From Hymenobacter aerophilus DSM 13606 (GTDB taxonomy: Bacteria; Bacteroidota; Bacteroidia; Cytophagales; Hymenobacteraceae): a stretch of DNA of 64,000 nt. Numbering within the stretch: position 1 is the stretch's first letter; every line of letters starts with the position of its first letter. The stretch lies in the NCBI RefSeq assembly GCF_000382225.1, contig NZ_KB907804.1:124001-188000 (forward strand), in the 5' to 3' direction. Below are positions 40,471 to 48,729 of this stretch, one piece after another. The notes beneath the pieces were generated by a model. It was not told the DNA's origin. It ran no database searches and saw only the letters and a program-made list of their open reading frames with translations. The translations under genes were made by a program, and so were the position numbers.

Positions 40471-43400
40471 ATGACCAAACCCAACAAAGTCCTCATCCTC
40501 GGTTCCGGCGCGCTCAAAATTGGCGAGGCCGGCGAGTTCGATTATTCCGGCTCGCAGGCGCTCAAGGCGCTCAAGGAGGAAGGCATCCGCACCGTGCTCA
40601 TCAACCCCAACATTGCCACCGTGCAGACGTCGGAGGGCATGGCCGACGACGTGTACTTCCTGCCCGTGACGCCCTACTTCGTCGAGCAGGTCATCCAGAA
40701 AGAGCAGCCCGATGGCATTCTGGTGGCTTTTGGCGGCCAGACGGCCCTGAACTGCGCCGTGGCCCTGTACCGGGCCGGTGTGTTCGAGCGCTACGGCGTG
40801 CAGGTGCTGGGCACGCCCGTGCAGGCCATCATCGACACCGAGGACCGGGAGATTTTCAAGGAGAAGCTCGACCAGATTGGCGTGCTCTCGGCCCGCAGCG
40901 TGGCCTGCACCTCCCTGGAGGAGGCCCTGGCCGCCGGCCAGACCATCGGCTTTCCCATCATCGTGCGGGCCGCCTTTGCGCTGGGCGGGCTGGGCAGCGG
41001 CTTTGCCAATAACCTGGACGAGCTGCGGGCCGTGGTGCAACAGGCCTTCACCACGTCCGACCAGGTGCTGGTGGAGGAGTCGCTCAAGGGCTGGAAGGAA
41101 GTGGAGTACGAGGTGGTGCGCGATGCGTATGACAACTGCATCACGGTCTGCAACATGGAGAACTTCGACCCCATCGGCATCCACACCGGCGAGAGCATCG
41201 TGGTGGCCCCCTCGCAGACGCTCAGCAACCGCGAGTACCACAAGCTGCGCTCTATCGGCATCCAGACCATCCGGCACCTGGGCATTGTGGGCGAGTGCAA
41301 CATCCAGTACGCGCTCGACCCCGCCTCGGAAGACTACCGCGTGATTGAGGTCAACGCCCGCCTGTCGCGCTCCTCGGCCCTGGCCTCGAAGGCCACGGGC
41401 TACCCGCTGGCCTTCGTGGCGGCCAAGCTGAGTCTGGGCTACTCGCTTTCGGAGCTCAAAAACAGCGTCACGCAGACTACCTCGGCCTTTTTCGAGCCGG
41501 CCCTGGACTACGTGGTGGTGAAGCTGCCGCGCTGGGACCTGGGCAAATTCTCGGGCGTCAACCGCCAGATTGGCTCGGCCATGAAGAGCGTGGGCGAGGT
41601 GATGGCCATCGGCAAAACGTTCGAGGAAGCCATCCAGAAAGGCCTGCGCATGCTCGATACCGGCAAGCGCGGCTTTGTGGCCAACCGCCCCGAGGAAGGG
41701 CTGGATAACGCCGCCATCGACCAGCTGCTGCGCGAGCCCAACGAGGAGCGCATCTTTGCCATCAACCAGGCGTTTGAGGCCGGCTACTCGCTGGAACAGG
41801 TGCACCAGCTCACGCGCATTGACCACTGGTTTTTGCAGCGCCTGCTGACCATTTTCCAGCTGGGCCGGCAGCTGGCCGCCGGCCGCGCCACCGGCGGGCT
41901 TGATGGGCTGGAAACCAGGCTGCTGCGCGAGGTGAAGAAGGCCGGTTTCTCCGACCAGCAGCTAGCCGTGCTGCTGCTGGGCGAGGGCGACGTGAAGGCG
42001 GACGAGCTGCGGGTGCGGGCCCGCCGCAAGGCCCTGGGTGTGCTGCCCGTTGTCAAACAGATTGACACGCTGGCGGCCGAGTTTCCGGCCCGGACCAACT
42101 ACCTCTACCTCACCTACCACGGCACCGAACACGATTTGGCGCCCGAAACCGAGCAGTCCATCCTGGTGCTGGGCTCGGGCGTGTACCGCATCGGCTCATC
42201 GGTCGAGTTCGACTGGTGCGGCGTGCAGGCTGTGCAGACGGCGGCCGGGGAGGGCTACAAAACCATCCTCATCAACTACAACCCCGAAACTGTCAGCACC
42301 GACTACGACGTCTCGGACCGGCTGTATTTTGAGGAGCTGAGCTTCGAGCGGGTAATGGACGTGCTGGATTTCGAGCAGCCCGGCGGCGTTATCCTAAGCA
42401 CCGGCGGCCAGATTCCCAACAACCTGGCCATGCGCCTCGAAGAAGCCGAAGCGCCTATTTTAGGCACCACGGCCGCGCACATCGATGAGGCCGAGAACCG
42501 CCACAAGTTCTCGCGCATCATGGACGAGCTGGGTATTGCCCAGCCGCGCTGGAAGGAGCTCACGTCGCTGCAGGCCATGGAGCAGTTCGTGCACGACGTG
42601 GGCTACCCCGTGCTCATCCGCCCGAGCTACGTGCTGTCGGGCGCGGCCATGAACGTGGTGTCCAACGCCTTCGAGCTGGAAGCGTTTCTGCAAACGGCCG
42701 TGGAAGTAAGCGCCGAATATCCGGTGGTGGTGTCCGAGTTCATGCAGGAAGCCAAGGAAATCGAGCTCGACGCGGTGGCCGATAAAGGAGAAATCGTGAG
42801 CTACGCCATCAGTGAGCACGTCGAGTTTGCTGGCGTGCACTCGGGCGACGCGACCATGTACTACCCCCCCCAGCGCGTGTACGTGGGCACCATCCGCAAG
42901 CTCAAACGCATTGCCGAGCAGGTGGCCCGCCGCTACGCCATCAGCGGCCCGTTCAACATCCAGTTTCTGGAGAAGAACGGCGCCATCAGCGTAATCGAGT
43001 GCAACTTGCGCGCCGCCCGCAGCTACCCCTTCGTCTCGAAGATATCGGGCAACAACCTCATCCAAAAGGCCACGCAGGTGCTGCTGGGTAAGCCCGTTGC
43101 CCGCGACGAAAGCGAGCGGGTGTACGATTTGCCCTTCGTGGGCGTGAAGGCCCCGCAGTTCTCCTTCACCCGCCTGCCCGGCGCCGACCCGGTGCTGCGC
43201 GTGGACATGGTCAGCACGGGCGAAGTGGGCTGCCTGGGCGACACGGCCGAGGAGGCGTTGCTGAAGGCCATGCTGAGCGTGGGCTACCAGATTCCGCAGA
43301 AGTCGGTGCTTATCAGCGGCGGCCCCATCACGTCGAAAGTGGCGCTGCTCTCCGTCACCCAGCTGTTGGTGCGCAAGGGCTACCAGGTGTACGCCACGCT

Positions 43401-43707
43401 GGGCACGCACCGTTTCTTCACCGAAAACCACGTGCCCAGCTCCCTGCTCTACTGGCCCGACGAGCTGCAGGAGCCCAACGTGCTGACGTATCTGAAGGAG
43501 AAGAAAATCGACCTGGTCATCAACATTCCCAAGAACCTGAGCAAGGGCGAGCTGGACAACGACTACACCATCCGCCGCGCCGCGGTGGATTCGGGGGTGG
43601 GCCTGCTGACCAACGCGCGGCTGGCCAAGGCCTTCATCAAGGCCTTCTGCACGCTGGAAATGAAGGATTTGAAGATCAAGAGCTGGGGGGAATATCGGGC
43701 GATGTAG
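40471..43707 (+). CDS. carB: Carbamoyl-phosphate synthase large subunit
   Basis: 1078 residues with two homologous halves. The first half begins PNKVLILGSGALKIGEAGEFDYSGSQALKAL, with GGLGSG near 170-180; the second ATP-grasp half begins near SILVLGSGVYRIGSSVEFDWC. It makes carbamoyl phosphate from ammonia, bicarbonate and two ATP, for both arginine and pyrimidines. The ATG at 40471 is preferred to 40432, which adds an unconserved stretch. The stop codon lies within a half-copy of the GAGACGC repeat. Full length and complete. Confidence 0.97.
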   Translation: MTKPNKVLILGSGALKIGEAGEFDYSGSQALKALKEEGIRTVLINPNIATVQTSEGMADDVYFLPVTPYFVEQVIQKEQPDGILVAFGGQTALNCAVALYRAGVFERYGVQVLGTPVQAIIDTEDREIFKEKLDQIGVLSARSVACTSLEEALAAGQTIGFPIIVRAAFALGGLGSGFANNLDELRAVVQQAFTTSDQVLVEESLKGWKEVEYEVVRDAYDNCITVCNMENFDPIGIHTGESIVVAPSQTLSNREYHKLRSIGIQTIRHLGIVGECNIQYALDPASEDYRVIEVNARLSRSSALASKATGYPLAFVAAKLSLGYSLSELKNSVTQTTSAFFEPALDYVVVKLPRWDLGKFSGVNRQIGSAMKSVGEVMAIGKTFEEAIQKGLRMLDTGKRGFVANRPEEGLDNAAIDQLLREPNEERIFAINQAFEAGYSLEQVHQLTRIDHWFLQRLLTIFQLGRQLAAGRATGGLDGLETRLLREVKKAGFSDQQLAVLLLGEGDVKADELRVRARRKALGVLPVVKQIDTLAAEFPARTNYLYLTYHGTEHDLAPETEQSILVLGSGVYRIGSSVEFDWCGVQAVQTAAGEGYKTILINYNPETVSTDYDVSDRLYFEELSFERVMDVLDFEQPGGVILSTGGQIPNNLAMRLEEAEAPILGTTAAHIDEAENRHKFSRIMDELGIAQPRWKELTSLQAMEQFVHDVGYPVLIRPSYVLSGAAMNVVSNAFELEAFLQTAVEVSAEYPVVVSEFMQEAKEIELDAVADKGEIVSYAISEHVEFAGVHSGDATMYYPPQRVYVGTIRKLKRIAEQVARRYAISGPFNIQFLEKNGAISVIECNLRAARSYPFVSKISGNNLIQKATQVLLGKPVARDESERVYDLPFVGVKAPQFSFTRLPGADPVLRVDMVSTGEVGCLGDTAEEALLKAMLSVGYQIPQKSVLISGGPITSKVALLSVTQLLVRKGYQVYATLGTHRFFTENHVPSSLLYWPDELQEPNVLTYLKEKKIDLVINIPKNLSKGELDNDYTIRRAAVDSGVGLLTNARLAKAFIKAFCTLEMKDLKIKSWGEYRAM

Positions 43708-43737
43708 TGACGCATATTTACGTCTCGTCGTTGAACA
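43702..43737. repeat. Half element of the GAGACGC repeat family at the end of carB
   Basis: Thirty-six nt closely match the left arm at 39185-39219, including the shared GTCTCGTCGTTGAAC end. The TAG stop of carB (43705-43707) lies inside it, as the argD stop does in the full copy. Confidence 0.85.
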
Positions 43738-43747
43738 CTATGAAAAT

Positions 43748-44218
43748 ATGAATCTCTCTCATCTTAAAGCCGCTTGGGAAAAGGCTCATATCAGGGCTGC
43801 CCGACCGGCCAGTCGGGCCGAAATCCGTGCTTTTGAAAGAAAGTACAGCGTACAACTTCCGAAAGATATGTTCGACTACTTCAAACTGGTTAATGGAATG
43901 ATGGACGGAGAAACTGACAATGAGCTATTCGCTTTCTATTCTTTGGATAAGCTCGAAACAGTTGTCAATAAGTTTAGCGACTGGCACGGAATACCCAAAT
44001 ACAGCGACGCCTTAACCACTCTTGATAGGCCAGAAACCCTTTTTTTGTTTTCGGACTACTTCATTCATCTTGAGGCCTTTGCTATTCGACTGGATAAGTC
44101 AAGTATTCTCAATAACCATGTTTATGCTATATGCGGCGGAATGTATCAGGTTGTAGCAGTGTCATTCTCAGCATTCATTGATTTATACCTGCAAGATTCT
44201 GAGGCGTTGATTATTTGA
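43748..44218 (+). CDS. SMI1/KNR4 family protein
   Basis: A 156-residue SUKH-superfamily protein, seen from ASRAEIRAFERKYSVQLPKDMFDYFKLVNGMMDG and the C-terminal YQVVAVSFSAFIDLYL. Bacterial SUKH proteins are often immunity proteins for polymorphic toxins, but no toxin gene is seen nearby. The base composition is clearly more AT-rich than in carB and argF', and it lies behind a half repeat element, so it looks like a recent insertion in the arg operon. Orphan immunity is a guess. Confidence 0.82.
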   Translation: MNLSHLKAAWEKAHIRAARPASRAEIRAFERKYSVQLPKDMFDYFKLVNGMMDGETDNELFAFYSLDKLETVVNKFSDWHGIPKYSDALTTLDRPETLFLFSDYFIHLEAFAIRLDKSSILNNHVYAICGGMYQVVAVSFSAFIDLYLQDSEALII

Positions 44219-44263
44219 CTTCGGATTCAGCAGCCTATTCTCACTCAGCTCTCACATTACCCC

Positions 44264-45208
44264 ATGAAAAACTTCACCTCCTTCGCCGATGCCGGCGACT
44301 ATAAAGCCCTGTTGCAGCAAGCCCTCGAAATCAAGGCCAACCCGTACGGCTACCAGCACATCGGGCGCAACAAAACCGTCGGGCTCATCTTCTTCAACCC
44401 CAGTTTGCGCACCCGGCTTAGCTCGGTGAAGGCGGCCTACAACCTGGGCGCGCAAGCCTGGGTGCTCAACGCCGGCACCGATTCGTGGACACTGGAAACG
44501 GCTGACGGCGCCGTGATGGATGGCTCGACCCAGGAGCACATCAAGGAGGCCATTGCCGTGATGAGCCAGTATTGCGACGTGCTGGGCGTGCGCACCTTCC
44601 CCACGCTCACCGACCGTGAGGCCGACTACGGCGAGGTGTTCTTCAACAAGATTCTCTCCTACGCCACGGTGCCCGTCATCAGCCTCGAAAGCGCCACGTT
44701 GCACCCGCTGCAAAGCTTCACCGACCTGCTGACGGTGGCCGAAACCAAGCAGCAGGAGCGCGTGAAAGTGGTGCTCACCTGGGCCCCGCACGTGCGCGCC
44801 CTGCCCCAGTGCGTGCCTAACTCGTTCTGCGACTGGTTCACCGATATCGACTGGGTTGATTTGGTCATCACCCACCCCGAGGGCTACGAGTTGGACCCCA
44901 AATTCACCCGCGGCGCCCGCATCGAGTACGACCAGCACAAAGCCCTGGCCGGCGCCGACTACGTGCAGGCCAAGAACTGGAGCAGCTACCACGACTACGG
45001 CCAGGTGCTGAGTACCGACCCCTCTTGGATGCTGACAGCTGAGCACATGGCTGGCACCAACGATGCGAAATTCCTGCACTGCCTGCCCGTGCGCCGCAAC
45101 GTGGAAGTGTCGGATGCCGTGCTCGATTCGCCCAATTCGCTTATCATTCAGGAGGCCGGCAACCGCACGTTCGCCATGCAAACCGTGCTACACGAGCTGC
45201 TTAAATAA
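44264..45208 (+). CDS. argF': N-acetyl- or N-succinylornithine carbamoyltransferase
   Basis: A 314-residue transcarbamylase of the Xanthomonas/Bacteroides branch. The carbamoyl-phosphate loop is FFNPSLRTR (residues 43-51) instead of the usual STRTR of plain ornithine transcarbamylase. Typical segments are VMDGSTQEHIKEA and HCLPVRRNVEVSDAVLDS. It would convert acylated ornithine to acylcitrulline, which the M20 enzyme at 32473 then deacylates. In characterised enzymes a Glu (acetyl) or Pro (succinyl) residue in this loop sets the preference; by my alignment the position here is Gln90, so the substrate is open. It closes the rightward operon. Confidence 0.9.
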   Translation: MKNFTSFADAGDYKALLQQALEIKANPYGYQHIGRNKTVGLIFFNPSLRTRLSSVKAAYNLGAQAWVLNAGTDSWTLETADGAVMDGSTQEHIKEAIAVMSQYCDVLGVRTFPTLTDREADYGEVFFNKILSYATVPVISLESATLHPLQSFTDLLTVAETKQQERVKVVLTWAPHVRALPQCVPNSFCDWFTDIDWVDLVITHPEGYELDPKFTRGARIEYDQHKALAGADYVQAKNWSSYHDYGQVLSTDPSWMLTAEHMAGTNDAKFLHCLPVRRNVEVSDAVLDSPNSLIIQEAGNRTFAMQTVLHELLK

Positions 45209-45222
45209 GTTGTTCTGACGTG

Positions 45223-45355
45223 GCGCCTCACCCCCCCGGCCCCCTCTCCTCAACAGGAGAGGGGGTGCGTTCAACGGCCACGCACGCCATCAACCAAACG
45301 AGCCGACGTGGCTCCCCCTCTCCTGTTAAGGAGAGGGGGCCGGGGGGTGAGGCGC
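45223..45355. repeat. Paired inverted hairpins (CCCCCTCTCC family)
   Basis: Arms of about 45 nt (GCGCCTCACCCCCCCGGCCC... and its complement) each contain a hairpin with an 11-bp stem, CCCCCTCTCCT/AGGAGAGGGGG. It sits between argF' and the glycosidase gene. The stems are strong enough to also act as terminators, though without T tracts. Confidence 0.92.
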
Positions 45356-45390
45356 ACGCGAAGGGCGACGATGCCTTGCCTTTTTACCCC

Positions 45391-45398
45391 TAGCTTTG
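45391..45398 (+). promoter_or_regulatory. Bacteroidota -7 box (TAGCTTTG)
   Basis: An exact TAnnTTTG match ending 5 nt before the ATG at 45404, the same geometry as at 15369-15376. Confidence 0.6.
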
Positions 45399-45403
45399 CG
45401 GCA

Positions 45404-47206
45404 ATGCTCGTATTGCCCGCTTCCGCCCGCTTCCCGCTTGCCCTGTTGTTGATTTGCTGCCTGCTGATCGGCCTGCCCCAAATGGGGCGCGCCCAGGACG
45501 CCGGGGTGCCGCCCAAGCGGGAGCTGCGGGGCGTGTGGATTGCCACCGTGGAGAACATCGACTGGCCCAGCAGCCGCAACCTAAGCCCCGAGCAGCAGCG
45601 CCGCGAGTACCGCCGGATTCTGGACGACCACCAGCGCACGGGCATCAACGCCGTGTTTGTGCAGGTGCGGCCCGCCTCCGATGCCTTCTATGCCAGCCAG
45701 TTGGAGCCCTGGAGCAAGTGGCTGACCGGCACCCAGGGCAAGGCCCCCGCGCCCTACTACGACCCGCTGCCCTTCCTGATTGAGGAGGCCCACAACCGCG
45801 GTATGGAGTTCCACGCCTGGTTCAACCCGTACCGGGCTACCATGGACACGCTCACGCGCCGGCTCGCGCCCAACCACCCGTTCCGGCAGCACCCCGAGTG
45901 GTTTCTGCGGTTTTCGGGCAAGCTGCTCTACAACCCCGGCCTGCCCGAAGTGCGCGCCTACATCAATCGCGTGATTATGGACGTGGTACGCCGCTACGAC
46001 ATCGACGGGGTGCATTTCGACGATTACTTCTACCCGTATCCGGAGGCCCGGAAGGTGATTGAGGACCAGGACGCCTTCGCCCGCTTCAACCCCGACAACC
46101 TAAAGCTGGCCGACTGGCGCCGCCAGAACGTGAACCTGCTCATCCGCGACCTGCATGACTCCATTCGCAGCACCAAGCGCTGGGTGAAGTTCGGCATCTC
46201 GCCCTTCGGCGTGTGGCGCAACCAGCGCACCGACCCCAACGGCTCCGACACCCGCGCCTTCGAGGGCTACGATGGTCTGTACGCCGACGCGCTGGAATGG
46301 ACCCGCCAGGGCTGGGTGGATTACGTGCTGCCCCAACTGTACTGGAGCACCGGCTTCGCGGTGGCCCGCTACCCCACGCTGGTGGAATGGTGGGCCCGCA
46401 ACGCCAATGGCCGCCATGTGTACATCGGCCACGGCGCCTACCGGATGCTCGAAAACACCAAGGCCGACACCGTGTGGCGCAACCCGCGCGAGCTGCCCCG
46501 GCAGGTGCGCCTGAACCGCACGTTCCCATCGGAGCTGCAGGGCAGCGTGTTCTTTAGCTCGAAGTCGCTCATGGCCAACCCGCTGCGCACCACCGATTCG
46601 TTGCGCCAGCACGAGTTCCGCTACCCGGCCCTGCCGCCCACCATGCCCTGGATTGACGCCGTGCCGCCGCTACCACCCCAGCGCCTGACCCTCACGGCCA
46701 GCGCCGCCGCCAACGTGCTGACGTGGCAGCCCGCCCCCACGGCCCCCGACGGTGACCGGGCCGCCTACTACGCCCTCTACCGCTTCACGCCCGAGCAAAC
46801 GCCCCGCCCCGACGACCCACGCAACCTGCTGGCCCTCGTGCGCCCGCGCCCCGGCACCGGCCTCGTGTTCGCCGACACCACGGCCCGCCCCGGCGAGGCC
46901 TACGCCTACTACCTCACCGCTCTCGACCGCCTGCACAACGAAAGCCGCCCCGTGTGGGTGCGCACCACCGGCCGCGCTGCCGAGGTCATCGTGGCTCAGG
47001 CCCCGCCCGAACCCACGCCCACGCCGGCTCCCGAGCCCGTAACGCCGCCGGCACCTCAGCCGGCTGTCCCGCCCGTTGCCCCAGCCCCACGCCCACCGGT
47101 TGCACGGCCCGCGCCTACTGCCCCGGCTCCCACGAAAGTCAAGGTGAAAACCAAAAGCAAAAAGCGCGGTGGCTTCTTCGAACGCATCTTCGGCGGCCGG
47201 CGGTAG
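45404..47206 (+). CDS. GHL10 (family-10-like) glycoside hydrolase, exported
   Basis: 600 residues with a signal peptide (ALLLICCLLIGLPQMGRAQ). The DUF187/GHL10 domain begins ELRGVWIATVENIDWPSSRN and continues with GINAVFVQVRPASDAFY, EFHAWFNPYRA, YNPGLPEVRAYINRVIMDVV and DGVHFDDYFYPYP, placing the acidic residues for catalysis. A C-terminal Ig-like segment and a Pro/Ala/Lys-rich tail (KVKVKTKSKKRGG) follow. It probably degrades or modifies an extracellular polysaccharide. The ATG at 45404 follows a promoter box at 5-nt distance, hence the choice over 45308 and 45371. Its TAG stop precedes a heptad array. Confidence 0.87.
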   Translation: MLVLPASARFPLALLLICCLLIGLPQMGRAQDAGVPPKRELRGVWIATVENIDWPSSRNLSPEQQRREYRRILDDHQRTGINAVFVQVRPASDAFYASQLEPWSKWLTGTQGKAPAPYYDPLPFLIEEAHNRGMEFHAWFNPYRATMDTLTRRLAPNHPFRQHPEWFLRFSGKLLYNPGLPEVRAYINRVIMDVVRRYDIDGVHFDDYFYPYPEARKVIEDQDAFARFNPDNLKLADWRRQNVNLLIRDLHDSIRSTKRWVKFGISPFGVWRNQRTDPNGSDTRAFEGYDGLYADALEWTRQGWVDYVLPQLYWSTGFAVARYPTLVEWWARNANGRHVYIGHGAYRMLENTKADTVWRNPRELPRQVRLNRTFPSELQGSVFFSSKSLMANPLRTTDSLRQHEFRYPALPPTMPWIDAVPPLPPQRLTLTASAAANVLTWQPAPTAPDGDRAAYYALYRFTPEQTPRPDDPRNLLALVRPRPGTGLVFADTTARPGEAYAYYLTALDRLHNESRPVWVRTTGRAAEVIVAQAPPEPTPTPAPEPVTPPAPQPAVPPVAPAPRPPVARPAPTAPAPTKVKVKTKSKKRGGFFERIFGGRR

Positions 47207-47265
47207 CTATTTTGAACTGTTAGCTGAAAGCTATTAGCTGGTAGCTTTTGTGCAGGAAATCATGT

Positions 47266-47281
47266 TATTCCACGTGAAAAA
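47266..47281. other. parS-like site
   Basis: TATTCCACGTGAAAAA matches the general parS consensus TGTTnCACGTGnAACA at all specified positions except the second and fifteenth. It lies in a convergent intergenic region and partly overlaps the hairpin arm that follows, so it may be fortuitous. Confidence 0.35.
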
Positions 47282-47314
47282 AGGCTCTGCACCCTATTGA
47301 GTGCGGAGCCTTTT
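47279..47314. terminator. Intrinsic terminator, convergent genes
   Basis: AAAAGGCTCTGCAC pairs with GTGCGGAGCCTTTT (one G-U pair) around an 8-nt loop, with A and T tracts on the two sides; bidirectional between the glycosidase and the SusE-like gene. Confidence 0.9.
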
Positions 47315-47350
47315 CCGTTTTACAGCTAACAGCTAACAGCTAACAGCTAA

Positions 47351-48643
47351 CTACAGGGCCTTTACAGTCAGCGTCAGGGCTACATCGGTCGTTGAGGTGC
47401 GGTTGATGCCGGTGACGGTGAAGATGGCATACTGGTCGAGTTCGCGCAGGCGGGCGATGATAACGTCGCCAACTACCACGTTGTCGAGTTGGGCTACCTG
47501 GTTGGCGGCGGCCGTGGCCTGGTAGAGCTGGCGGATGCTGCTGAGCGTGGCGTCGGCGTAAGCGGCTGGGCCGCCCTTGGCTATCCGTACAAACTTGGTG
47601 GTATTAAGGGCCTGCAGGCGCACGGCGTTGCCGGCTGTACTGGTAATGGCTACGTCTTTGGCTGTTACAGGCTCCGCGGCAGCCACCGGGGCGAAAGTCG
47701 TCAGGTCGAAGGCCGCCAGGTCGCCGCCGGTGGTGCCAGTGTAGCTAAGCGTGGCGGTGCGGGCCGCCGCCAGGGGCGTAGCGGCCACTGGCGTAATGGC
47801 CGGAGCCGTGGCCGAGGCCGACCGGAAGCTGGCCGCCAGCGGCGGGTTGCGGTCCTGAAAGCGGCTCTTGGCCTCAAAACGAAATACAACGGGCTGGCCC
47901 GCGCTACCGGCTGGTAGGGCCACATCCACGTTTACGGTGGTGGCGGCCCCGCTTTGGGTACCGGCTACCGGCACGCGTTGGCGGGCAAAGCGCCGCTCGG
48001 CCGCCGTGCCCACCTGCACGTAGGTAATCAGGCTGTCGATATTACTGTAGAGCGTGCCAGCGGCCGTGAGGGAAGAAGCCGCGTTGATGCCGCCCTCGTT
48101 GAGCAGCACCGGAAAGCGCACCACGTCGCCGGGAGCTGGGGCAGCCCCCACGGGCAGCGTTACGTTGCTGGAGGCTTTCAGGCTGATGGTAGGCGTGGCT
48201 TCGGCCAGCCGGAAGCTGAAGCTGCGGTCCTTGGTCTGGCCATTGTCGCTCACCAGCACGGCGTCCACCTTCACGTTGGCTTTGTTGGCGCCGGCCGGAA
48301 CCGTGTAGTTCACCACCAGCGTATCGCTCTGGCGGATGCGCGAGAAGGCCGCCGAATACGGAATAGTGCGCACCAGCGTCGAGTCGCGGCCGGGCTCCAC
48401 TTTCTGGTACAGCCGGATTTCCTTCAGCGGGGCACTCTGGGGCGCGAAGCGCAGCTCGAACTGCACTACCTCGCCCGTGGCGTACTTGGAGGCCGTGCCC
48501 AGGGCGTTGGCCGTGAAGGTGGGCAGCTGGGCCCCGACTTCGGAATAGTACGTATCCAGCTCCTTCTCGCAGCTGCTCAGCAGCAGCACCGCCGCCAGCG
48601 GCAGCAGCCGGACCGGGCGGGAAAACAAGGATGTAGGGTTCAT
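47351..48643 (-). CDS. SusE/SusF-like surface lipoprotein of the SusCD locus, unknown
   Basis: 430 residues with lipobox LLSSC (Cys25). The mature protein is beta-rich with repeated Ig-like patterns: TGEVVQFELRFAPQSAPLKEIRLYQKV, then DVVRFPVLLNEGGINAA, then a C-terminal VDGVI-like strand set ending in TDVALTLTVKAL. It follows susD and susC in the same direction. In such operons, the third gene usually encodes a surface glycan- or ligand-binding lipoprotein, but nothing here identifies the ligand. I do not recognise a named family. Confidence 0.7.
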   Translation of the reverse strand: MNPTSLFSRPVRLLPLAAVLLLSSCEKELDTYYSEVGAQLPTFTANALGTASKYATGEVVQFELRFAPQSAPLKEIRLYQKVEPGRDSTLVRTIPYSAAFSRIRQSDTLVVNYTVPAGANKANVKVDAVLVSDNGQTKDRSFSFRLAEATPTISLKASSNVTLPVGAAPAPGDVVRFPVLLNEGGINAASSLTAAGTLYSNIDSLITYVQVGTAAERRFARQRVPVAGTQSGAATTVNVDVALPAGSAGQPVVFRFEAKSRFQDRNPPLAASFRSASATAPAITPVAATPLAAARTATLSYTGTTGGDLAAFDLTTFAPVAAAEPVTAKDVAITSTAGNAVRLQALNTTKFVRIAKGGPAAYADATLSSIRQLYQATAAANQVAQLDNVVVGDVIIARLRELDQYAIFTVTGINRTSTTDVALTLTVKAL

Positions 48644-48729
48644 ATCAGCAGGGAAAATAGCGAGGAGAAAATAGGGGAGGGCCGGTTATCCGGAAAAGCC
48701 CGGCCCGGACAGTTAGCGGACCGCTGACC

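Larger units (their letters stand above)
47220..47352. repeat. TTAGCTG and GCTAACA inverted arrays around a terminator
   Basis: TTAGCTG, AAAGCTA, TTAGCTG, GTAGCTT (47220-47247) opposes GCTAACA x3 and GCTAACT (47325-47352). The last unit overlaps the stop codon of the SusE-like gene (47351-47353). Between them lies a terminator hairpin. Confidence 0.88.
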
